Shown here in pieces: positions 39,943 to 51,900 of a stretch of 64,000 nt of DNA; position 1 is the first letter of the stretch; every line of letters begins with the position of its first letter. The position numbers were made by a program, and so were the translations under genes. Origin of the DNA: Rugalucina vietnamica (taxonomy: Eukaryota; Mollusca; Bivalvia; Lucinida; Lucinidae); NCBI GenBank assembly GCA_964017185.1, contig OZ024875.1, positions 43,617,486 to 43,681,485 of the forward strand, in the 5' to 3' direction. Under the pieces are notes generated by a model. It saw only the letters and a list, made by a program, of their open reading frames with translations. It had not been told where the DNA came from and made no database searches.

Positions 39943-42900
39943 CGAGGACTCAACAAATTCAGTAAGCTGACCGACGATGGAGATCCCTGGGCGCCGAATA
40001 ACTTAATGATACCTGGAGCAGTTGGACCCCGATATAGGAGAAGCAATAGACAAGAAATCCCAGCCCAAAAGTCTACATTATTTTGGATCATCCCCTGTAT
40101 ATAAAAGGAACACACCGTAAGCTGAGCGAGCAGCTATTTCCAAATAAGCGGTCACTCAAATTACCCGAACTGAACTAACATTTGGAAATATACATAACAG
40201 CACAAAAAATATAACAACAAAACAAACAACAATAAGAACCACAACATAAGTATCGCCTTGGAACGATCAGTGATTTAAAATTACTGACGGGCTTAAATTG
40301 ATTTTACTTTTGAAACAGGAATTTTATGGTAACATGGTTAACAAATTTAAGAAGTTTATAAGAAGGAAATGACATTTTTCAGTTAATAAAAAACGTTTAT
40401 ATGATATAAACTAAATGTGATGCAAAGTCTTCATGCTTAGTTTTTAAGCCAATCATGTTCCTTCTTTATATTGCACGCCTCTGGGTCGACTTCAAAATAT
40501 TCCGTTTAGTTGGCTTGGACCGGAGCTGTGTTTTTCTTTTTGTTCCACGAGTAACGAGTACCCACAATCTATGTTTTGAGCAACAATAAGAAAAATATTG
40601 ATTTTTTTTTTCTACTGAAAAATTTCATTTTTCACAACTTTAAAATTCTCTGTATATTGCAAGGGCAAGTTTTCGTAAAGAAATGACGACGCAGAATGAG
40701 GCCTATCAGCTGAGGCTTTCATGCCTTTCACCGTAAACGGAATAAAATTCAAAACCACTCTTGATTCCTCTATAAATGACGATGGACTCACCAACATGAT
40801 AAGGATGGGAACGTCCTATCAAGGAATCATGTCCATGCAATATAAACACCCTAATAACCCTGGGCCACTTTTATATCGCAAAACTTGGATATGCAGGGGT
40901 ATACCTATTTTTCTTATTTTTGCTCCAAACATAGATTTTGGTTACTCGTAAGAACCGCCTCGGTTAAAACAATCAATGTTTTTAGCAAAAGTAAAAAAGA
41001 AATCTCTTGAAAATGTTCATTTTTTACAATGTTCATTTTTTACAACTCTAAGAATCTGTATACTGTAGGGGCATGTTTTAGTAATGCGTGAGCAATGCGT
41101 TTGCCTACCTATGAACAGGCCCGACGAATGAACTATGTCCTGTAATGGCCGAAATGATCGGATTATAAGATTTAAAGCATCACTTTCTTCTTTGGAATGG
41201 AGTCCAACCAAAGTCAAATTCTGCTCCTCACAGCTTTCGCCAGATACTATGTAAAAACACTTCTTCAAAAGCTCGTCACAAACTGACATGAAACAAAATA
41301 AAAGTCAAAAATAAAATGCAATTATATGTATAATATAATAGTATAAGTTTAATCGTACTCTGACTCGGTGTACTTTATTTCGTCTATTCGTTGTTTGGTT
41401 ATCTATTGCTTTGATTGCTGCAGGTCTTTTACGAATGCACAGTTTTCTGAGAATCTAAAATGTCTACTACTAACCGATAAATTCACTACAAAATACACAC
41501 ACCCGCACAACATCGCCCAAACATATGTTGCATCAGGAAAAACATGTCCGTGAAATGTATACCCCTAATACTCCACTTTTATATAGCAAAACTGGGATAT
41601 GCAGGGGGATACCTACGGCTCTAGTTCTAACGTGTACCCACACGACCAAATTTTTAGCACATAATTATAGTAAAAATATGAAAATCTTTCTACTGAAAAT
41701 ATTCATTTTTTAACAACTTTAGAAATCTATGTATATTGCATGGGCATGTTTTCGTTATGGGTATTTTACCTTCTCCGTTCGTAAATGTTACGATGAAGCC
41801 TTCGTTATGGGTCATTACATCGTCAGAGACAAAATTGACACGGAAATCTTCAGATGTCATAAATGTCTCAAACTCATTCCCATGCTTTCCACAATACCTC
41901 GCTAGTTCACCCACAGAAGGTCTTGATAGCTGCAATTATTATATTAATTTGAAACGTTCATACAGTGGGGTTTAATTGTATAATATTAATACATTATTTA
42001 AAAAGACAGCACACTAAGCTGCAATAGCTAGGCTACCATGTGATCATCTAAACTCAAAACACATACACTTTATGGACCATTTTTAGCTAATGCAGATATT
42101 TCCGAATCAGTGATGAATATATTTAATGATTACCACACTCTGCATGCCAATTATCGATATTTGACCAACGCCGGAGTGAAATAGCTAACTCCGAGGCAAT
42201 AGCCAACGCCTGAGAAACAGCGTGTGTAGGATTGTCAGCAAAACTATGAAATATTTTATAGAACATGGGGATAATGTATTTGTTATGAAACGTTAGTGTG
42301 GTAAGATGGTCTTGCTTCCACATAAAATCTACAAAAAATATTACAATACTTTGTCTGGAACTTATAAAATATATATAAAAAAAAAATGCACGACTTTGTG
42401 GTTTTGACTGTCAGGATTGATTTAGAAGTCAACAATTCTTTAAAGTCAAAACTTTTCATTCTCTGTTCACGCTATAATTTATAACTCATATTCGCTGTAC
42501 AAACTGTTTTACTTAAAACTCATTTCTGACGAAGCGTTTAGATATTATTCGTTTCCAAAGATTCATTGTGGAAAAAGGATGGGATCGCCAACGCCGGAGG
42601 AAGGTTACATATGGACATGACCAACGCCTGAGGATGATAACGTTTGCACAGAATGCTGATTCAAAACAAAATATAGTTTTTACTCTACTTTGTAGATGAA
42701 GTCCTTGCCACGATCATTGATAATGATTTATGAAATTGATTTAATAACTGTCAAGCATATTTTCATAACTGTTCACAATGTTTAATGTCATTTCAGAGAA
42801 CTAAAACAGCAGTAATCGCTAATTATCTTCGTAGACTTGCGGCACATATTTACCGTTATAAATATAAATGACACATCTGTTCCGATTGATCTAAATCTGT

Positions 42901-45900
42901 GATGCTTAGGACTTATCACCATTATTTAGACTTTGGTAAGTATGGAGATAGTTAAAATTTCCAAGGACAGCTTCAGATACATATATCATTATAGGCTCCT
43001 GCCATATTTTGAGCTTATTCCTGTTTTCTGCAAAAATCAAGATCTGATCTAAATAAAGAATATAGGGCGGTAGCAACAGTAGTTGGCAGATACGGTATTT
43101 ACGGTACATCTACATGTATTTAATGATACATACGTGCACGCAAGTGCATGGTTACGGAAATACCGCGATGCCGGTTTAAGCACACATACAAATACCCATC
43201 ATATACCGTGTTTTAATGAAATTATTACTATTCGTATTTTTTAAAAACAAAAAAACAAAAAAAAAAAAAAAAAAAAAAAAAACGTATGGCATAGTAACAA
43301 AAAGTTTTCTGAATCAATATAAATGACTCGACCAAGTGAAACTGTACAATCTTAAAGCCTGCAAAAGGAAAAAAAATGCGCTCTTTTCGTGCATGTTGCA
43401 TTGCATGTCGGTGGAGAATCTAGCAAGCCGTGATTTTGTTATTATTGTTCGTTTGTATCTTCGTGTACAGAAATATTTTTATTATGATACACTACGAATT
43501 TGAGGCAATATTTATAACAAGATTTCCTCAATTTCATGTGTAACTGAAACGTGCGCGCGCGATCCCACGCTACAATGCAAGCGTATTGTAGTTGATTATA
43601 GGCATTACTGATCAGTATAGGGTGTAAGTAAATATTATTTCTTGATAAAAATACCATCAAATCTTGAGAACAAAATCGGGCGAGTAGTTGGTCTTATCTT
43701 AGACTAGCCACTAGTCTCCATATCATTACTTTTTTATTTATTTTAATGCAATTTTAAAATTCAATGAAATTTATTATTTGCCTTGCCTCTAAGATAGAAA
43801 CATTTCTGCTTGGCTGAAGATATGGATGTCAAGACAAGTGATATCACTAGCAGAATGGTATCAAAATGAAGAAACCAATATATAATGCAAGGATTTATAA
43901 AAACATGTACATCAAGGTCTAGGAGCTAGACTAGTCTTATCTCTTCTCTAACATTTCCTCCGGCTGCAGTCGAATCTTACTACGGCGTTAACGTTACCTT
44001 CATTTCTTCACGAAAGAGGGTCTGCTAATTAAATGCTTGGAAATGTTCAAATATATCAAATACAAGCGTGCTTTGCTGTTGTTAATATCAGATATACATT
44101 TTTACTTCCATATGAACAATTTTATAAACAATACAATCATTTATTAGCATGTCTACATGTAGCTCGTGAAGTGCAAATTCACGATATGCACATTTTTGTA
44201 TTCTTTTCTTTGTTTTTCTTTAAAGATTATGAATCACATGCCGTATTAGCGGTAAAATTAAACTTTAAATTTCTTCGTACACTGGACGCCAAAGCTTTTA
44301 AACACAAATATGCCTCATCGTTGGTCGTACCCATTCAATCTGTTCCTCCGGCGGCGATCGTATCATACTCCGGCGTAGACGTTACCCTTATTTTCTCACT
44401 TGAAACAGTGTCCAGTTTAAATGATGTAAAATGACCAAAGAATACTATATAGGGGTGTGTTCTTGTTTTAGTTTGGACTGTCAGTGGATTTTGCTTTTAT
44501 ATGTGCATCATACATCTGCTCACAATAACACGCATATTGAATGTTTTATGTTGTTAGTTGTGTAAAGTACATTGTGCTTACTTAAACCAAGTTTGCGGAT
44601 ATAGTTTCATGTGAAACTATGTGGAACACTTGTTATACATGAAATAAAGACATGAAAATAAGCGAAACTCGAGTAAAAGCGCAGTTCTAGTTAATTTTTG
44701 CAAGTTTTCAAGAAACACACTCACCATATTCCTCAGGCGTTGGCTATTGCCTCGGAAGTGGCTATTTCACTCGGCGTTGGTCAAATATCGATAATTGGCA
44801 TGCAGAGTGTGATTACTCTTGGGTTATTGATAAAACATACTTGCTAAAAGCTGATGCAATTTTTCTATAAACCTCAGACTCTATGATGGCCACCACTTAA
44901 AGCAGTTCATTTAAGTTGGTTGGGGCCGGAGCTTCTTGTCTGTTGTTTGGCCCACCGGAGTTCTACTGGTACTTTTGTTTTGCTCCGGAATGGGGCCCAG
45001 GGATCTCCATCGTCGGGCAGCTTACTCAATCTGTGAGTCGTCGTTTTCGATTCATCAGGGTGGTGATAACTAACTAGTGTTAAGAACCACTGCAGAAGCT
45101 GAGGGTGAGGTGATGGCCATGTGAAATCGATTTACGCCCGCCAGTAATTTTATATCACTGGACAAGGCGATACTTCTGTGGTGGTTCTTATTATTTTATG
45201 TCTTGTTATTAAAACTTTTTGTGTTGTTTGTGCCTTATGTATGTTTTCACATTTTTTAGTTTAGTTCAGGGTAACTGAGTGGCCACCAATTTGGAAAATA
45301 TTATTCGGCTTACGATATGGTTTTCATGGTATAAGTGCCTGATTATTAATTTGGTTTTTTCCCACCTCGGTTTTACAAAAGGGATTCTCTTTCTGATTGA
45401 GCCTTTTCCTGGTCGCTGCCGACTTGTACCTTTTCATGACGTCAAGAAAGTTCGTTTTGACAAAAAAAAATGAAAAAACGTGCGTTTGGAGTTCTTGACA
45501 TTGGTAACATTTTTAACAATGGTAGACAAATACCGTTCAATGATGCCATCTGTAATGCATTTTTTGCCAACTTTATCAATATATGGCAGTAAATAATGCA
45601 GAAAACGAGTGGGTTTGGGGTTCTTAACACTGACAACAGTGATACATTTTTTTTCCAATGGTAGACAAAAGCCGTTCAAGGTTTTATCAACGGTACCATT
45701 GGAAACGTCATTAGTACCAATGTTACAAACATACTGCAGAAAAAAATGCATGGGTAAATCTATACTCCGTTGGGATGATCACCATGCACCCCCAAGGATC
45801 CTCTTGGAATGGTATAACATTGTTCATTGGACATCCTTGATTAAGAATCAAGATGTTAACACTCGATATATTGGTACCTAAACACCATTTTGGACGGTTT

Positions 45901-48900
45901 TAAAGAGACCGCCATGCAAAAATGGCAAAGCACATGTTTAGTATAATAGAACTCATAAAACATCTAAATTTCTTACTTTATGAGTAAAACATACTTGTTT
46001 GAGTGTCTAAACACCATTTCTGGCGGATGAAGGATGGCATACAAGATGAACGCCACATTGCAAAACATATTTTGCGATTTATTTATTTTTTCACCCCATT
46101 TTTTTCACATTTTCACTGACATCTAAGTAGTAGAGATGCATGTATCATTTTTATGTTAATTCAACCACTGTTCCGACCCGCCTTTTGGACTGTTTTCAAG
46201 ATGGCTCCATTCAAAAAATATCAAAGTACATGTTAAGTAAAATAGAACCGTTAAAACTACTTATCTGCTTATTTGTATGAGCAAAACATGCATGTATAAG
46301 TGTCTAAACTCTATTTCTGATATACGTTTATCAAAGTAAGGTTTTTACAATGACGGCATAGAAGATGGCCGCAACACTGAAAAACTTTTTTTGCGTTTTT
46401 TGTTACTTTTTTCACCAAAAAAGCTTTGTCAGTTTCACTAAAACCTATTTTGTCTGAGTAATGAAGATATTAGTTTTATGCTAATTCAACCATAACAGTC
46501 TTGTATAAGAGTATTTAAGTACAAGTCTATAATCTCCAATTTGCTAGACATTAGCTTGCTGACGTAATTACACAAGCCGTGATTACATGTGGTGGTGATG
46601 CAACAGAGACACGTTTTATTCACAGATGCAAAAACATCAGATTCCATTTTTCTACTTTCAAATGCTCAAAGTCCTGATGAGCATCTTCATAAGCTAAATG
46701 TAATGTGAAGCCCTTGACTGTTAGAACCAATAAAACAATAAAAAAATCACATGTATCGATATCATAAATAATATAATTAGCATTTCATTGAACCTTTAAC
46801 CCGTCTATAAACATCTGTCTTAGAGGAGAAACCTTCTTACACAGCTAAGGTGAAAATCATCTGCTGGGAAATACACTGTGACCCCAGAATGTATTTAAAA
46901 GGAAAGATGGTTAGCAGAAGGATAAGAAAGGTAGCTATGCGCAATAGAACCATTTTTAATTTGAATATAGTAGAGGTTTCACCATACTTGAAACAGCTGA
47001 AAAAATATAACTGTTCTATTCTTAGAAAAATCAAAGGTTTGATTGCACATGATCATCATCATTATCATCAAATCTTATACGCTAATAAAGCATTGCCTGT
47101 GATTTCAAGCATGTGTTCTTAAACAAATATGTGTCATTCTATGAGCAGATTTAATTGGTTCTAAGAATCTGTTCCTGTTATTATCATTTAGCTTCTGGAG
47201 GCACTCATCAGGATTTGAACAGTCTTGAAAGAAGAATATTGGGATCAGATGATTTTACAACTGCACACTAGCGACTTTCTCCACAAATCTCCCCCAATTT
47301 TGGGGTTTTGAAATCTCTCTGATTTTGTTTTATCTAAACAGCTCTTGCAGTTAAATTACCTTCAGTTTAAATCTACTTATAAGACAGGTAGTCTTACAGC
47401 CAGTCTGCTGCTTTTAACATCACTCTTTTACTATCATGTAATTACATATAAACAAATCACTGCAGATTTCATGATATATGACCAGTTTATCAAAACAATC
47501 TTGCAGAAAAGTGTAGAGCTCTAGATAAGTCAAATTGGAGAAAGTCGCCTGTCTGACTGGAAATTAAATTATACATGTCTCTGTTACGCCACCACAACCA
47601 GTATCAGAATTACAACTACCACTCCTAAAGTCCAATTTACTTATTTTTGGCCTGTTAAGGGTTGATACAGCTAGTCATGGACTGGGTAAATGCCGCCAAT
47701 GTATAAATCTGTCTGTCCATAAAAGGCAAATACTTATTTCAACTGTTTTGCTTCTTGACCTTATTGTAGTATTCCGGTTTTATAATCGGTTAAGGTACAT
47801 CTTCTAACCAATGTTTAATATATTTGGCCCTATTTAGATAATAATAGTCTTTGTATCGACCAACCTGCTGAAAGTTGCGAAATTTCAGTAAGTCTCTTTG
47901 GCTCCGTGTTGCCAAATCTAAAGGATCACTGACGGGACTTCAATGGTCGAAACCGCGGTATGGCCCATCCCCTTTCTCATTAATGTGTTCACTGCTCTTA
48001 AAGGATCTTCGTTTTAATTTTTATTCGCTATTACTGCAGCTGGTGTTGTGCCGTGTGGCGGCCCTCAAAAGTCTCCCCGTACATCATCCATAGTGCAGGT
48101 TATATATTCTTTTTGGTCCTTTGATATCAGCGAAGATATTCTGAGAACTCGGAAATTAATAATCGGTTAAGATGCATCTTCTAACCAATGTTTAATATAT
48201 TGGCCCCATTTAGATAATAATAGTTTTTGTATCGACTACCCTGCTGAAAGTTGCGAAATTTCAGTAAGTATCTTTTGCTCCATGTTGCCAAATCTAAAGG
48301 GTCACTGACGAGACTTCAATAGTCGAAACCGCGGTTTGGCCCATCCCCTTTCTCATTAATGTGTTTACTGCTCCTAAAGGATCTTTGTTTTAATTTTAAT
48401 AGCATTATAGGTTAATTTTACTAGACAGATACTTCCCACTGAATCAACAAACTAGATGTTTAACAATAAATTATCCTATAGACATAGTTCAGAGCCTATG
48501 GAGACAAAACTATGATTAAATCAGATGACCAAAATTAACCAAGACTGGTTAAAATTATTTGTTTACATTGAGTTAACCAACACTTTAAAGACCAATAATT
48601 GAGCATCTCATTTAAATATATGGGTTCTCTTGTCTTCAGTACACTAGTACTATTCAAAAGTGCCACGGCACAACAAAGTCTATCTTTTGTGGCTGTACTT
48701 TCCATACAAAGAAAATCAAAGACTTAGATAAGCTGCGCTGTTATCACAAAGCCGTTCTCAACTAAAGTCATGTAAGTTCGTAGACTTTCTTTATGAAAGT
48801 TAAGATGTTTGTCACACAGAAATAAAAATGATATCATCTGAAAACATATTCTTTTGCCTATCATATAAGCTATTAAGCATAGATCTACTCCTAATAGTTA

Positions 48901-51900
48901 CAACACAGCAATGAATTTAACACAATGACATGCCATCACCCGGGGCATGTCATGGAAATTTTGACGTCAAAACTACGTCAAATTTTAATTAATGTCAGCA
49001 ATAAAATGCCTAGTTTAGAACCATACAGCACACCACACCTTTACTAATTTGCAATATTTCCTTCAGGGGTTAGTTAGTTATTATTGTTAAATACTGCATT
49101 CACCAGATATAACAAATCGTATGTGTATCATGCGTAATTTTAATTTAATTAAGAATTAAGACCGCAGAATTTGTAGATTAGTTGAAGGTATGTGCTATTC
49201 TCATTAATCAAAATTCAAATGCGTCCATCTGAAATTTTTTCAAACCATTTTAATATCTCAGCAAGGTCTGTTCTACAACTGTACTACAAATCCTGATCAT
49301 TTTGAATGTTTCTGTGGGCATTTATGCTTCTCAAACATAAGATTTGATCATTGCTCTTGTTTCGACATTGCCTGTTAACGCAATTTTTCTTTCCCAAGGA
49401 GCGCGACTGGCATTACATTTTCTCCAATAACAAAATAAGTCGTCGGCATATTGCTTAAAAATGATGTGGAATTAACAACATGATACTAAAGTGCCTCAAA
49501 CTGATTTAGCTCAAGTTTTGGTATATAATATGTTAACTTAAGGTTTGTTCTTCAACGCCATAAAACTTCAGAAGTATTTAAAATACGACGTGCCCCGGGT
49601 TGCGAAACCTACGTTGCTATGGAGACCAGTTTTATGTACACTGCGCAATATTTCTTGAAAAATAGCGTAAAAACGAGATAAGGAGACATTGTTTCTTTAT
49701 AATAATGCATCAAATATTTGATAAATGATGTAATAAAAAATCAGTGGCAAAAGTCTACGAACTTAAATCCCAACCCTCGTATAAAGAGTGACAACAACTG
49801 TGTCACAACATGTTTCTTAATGAACAGTACAATTTATACAGTCACAGTAAAACAAAAACATTGATCAACTGCTTATTCTTAACAAGCTAATCTGGATCTT
49901 GCAGCTTAAAGGATAAGACAGAAAATCAACTGATTTTGCAGGGTTGTGCATGTTGATAACATCACAAATTTACACCTTTTGCATGATGTGACTTATTACT
50001 GTACTCAATAACATTAGGAAGTGTCAAAATTTGGAATACAAAGTTGTGTCACAACAAAACTTGTCTTATGAACAGTACTAGTTCTACAGTTAGAGCAAGC
50101 CAAATACACTGATCAACTGCAGAGTTGTAACAAGCTGATCCGTATATTACAGTCTATAGGACAAAAGCATCTCACTCGCAAAACCCAAGGTCATATAGTA
50201 CCAGGCTTGTCTAGACAGTGTCTGTTGATTTAAGGTCACTGCACTCAGTGTACTATTGTCAGGTGGTGTAAATTTGGAAATGAGCTGTGACACAACAAAA
50301 CCTGCATTAATGAATAGTACTATTTGTACTATAAGAAAAAGACACTGATCAACTGCACAATTGTATCAGAATGCTAACCAGAATCTTATACAGCCAATGG
50401 GATAAATCAGATAATCAACTGATTTTGCTTCAAGAGCAGTGTTTTGCAAGTAATACCACACTTTGAGCTTTCATCATGACCTTTTTACTCGCCTTCGGCT
50501 CTTTAGGTCATGATGACAATTGAAAATGTAGTATTATTTACAAAACACTGCTCTTCAAGCAAGAATCAGTTGGTGGTCTATAACCTAATTTTTATTAACT
50601 CAAACATCCCACAAAGACAACCCCTATTGACTGGACCATTGAGTGCATCCAAGGACATGGTGTACACACATCCAGTTGTTTTGGACCCTGCGCAACCTTT
50701 TACTCTGCCTGGGGTGAAATGTAACTTAGGGTATGTTGGTGCAAATAAGACGGTATAATTACCTACCCTTTTGCAACTGCGGTAATTATGCAAACGTAGT
50801 TTGCCGGATTGACTTGTGATTAATTGTCGGTTGGTAATCGATATACCTATGCAGGTAAATCGAAACTTAAAATCGCACTTTTTTCACATTAATAATGTTA
50901 ATCGTCCTAATTATCAAAATATTTTGAATCAAGTTGCATCTCTGATCATTTTTTCTGTGTGCAGTATTAACAATTCTACACCTCGATGAAAGTAGTCACT
51001 TACTTAGCATGGTCAGCAAATTGTCAGACATATTGGAGATTTTAGGCTTCTTTATTACATTTATACTATAAAAGATAAAATCTGTTACAATACTGTTATG
51101 GCTAAATTAGCATGAAAATAATAGCTGAATCTATGTAAATGACTTTATCATCATAGATTTTGGTGAAACTTAGCAAAAGCCGTTTTTGGGGAAAAAGTAA
51201 CAAAAGTCACAAAATATGCTTTTCAATATGGCAGTCATTTTGTATATCATAATTTAAAGAACAAGCTTTGATTAATTTATATCAGAAGTGGGGTCGAGAC
51301 ACTTTTACATGCATGTTTTGCTCATGAAAGTAAGTCGATAAAAAGTTTTAACAGTTCTATTTTACTAGACATGCTCTTTGCCATTTCTGCATGGCGACCA
51401 TCTTAAAAACCGTCCAAAATGGCGGACCAGAACAGTAGTTGAATTAGCATGAAAATAATACCTGCATCTCTCTTCATGGCCCAAACTACTTAGATGTCAG
51501 TGTAATTGTAAAAAATGTAAAAGAAAGCTTTTTGAGATGAAAAAGTGACAAAAATCGCAAAATATGCTTTGCAATGTGGCAGCCATTTTGTATGCCATCC
51601 TGTAAAGACCTAACTTTGATAATGTTACACCAGACATGGTGTCTAGACACATTTACAAGTATGTTTTGCTCATAAAAGTAAGAAACTTAGCGATTTCAGG
51701 AGTTCTATTATACTCAACATGTGCTTTGCCATTTTTGCATGGCGGCAATCTCGAAAAACGTCCAAAATGGCGTGTCGGTACCAAGATATCGAGTGTTAAC
51801 ATCTTGATTCTTAATGAATAATGTTATACCACTCCCAGAGGATCCTTGGGGGTGCATGGTGATCTCTCCTGGCCCACGGAGTACTACCAACGCGGGAAAG

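Larger units (their letters stand above)
45763..51883. mobile_element. 6.1-kb element with terminal inverted repeats of about 0.8 kb
   Basis: The left arm (about 45763-46562) and right arm (about 51009-51883) are inverted copies, starting TACTCCGT and sharing GATCACCATGCACCCCCAAG, AAGATGTTAACACTCGATAT and CCATGCAAAAATGGCAAAGC. Each arm itself contains a roughly 350-bp unit twice. CTA lies on both outer sides (45760-45762, 51884-51886), a possible 3-bp duplication. The interior holds two direct repeats of 240 bp and three of about 246 bp, but no transposase or other gene I recognise. Probably a non-autonomous DNA transposon; superfamily unresolved. It fills most of the intron between exons A and B. 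Confidence 0.7.

Noticed and set aside
40690-40820. Island between two foldback copies with a GTGAGT donor and possible 24-nt microexon
   Set aside because: It would insert eight residues into the CTLD strand that reads perfectly as FIGFQR without it; no domain support.
44033-44434. 133-residue plus-strand open frame
   Set aside because: No recognisable domain, ordinary AT-rich composition, and it lies inside the inverted-repeat element.
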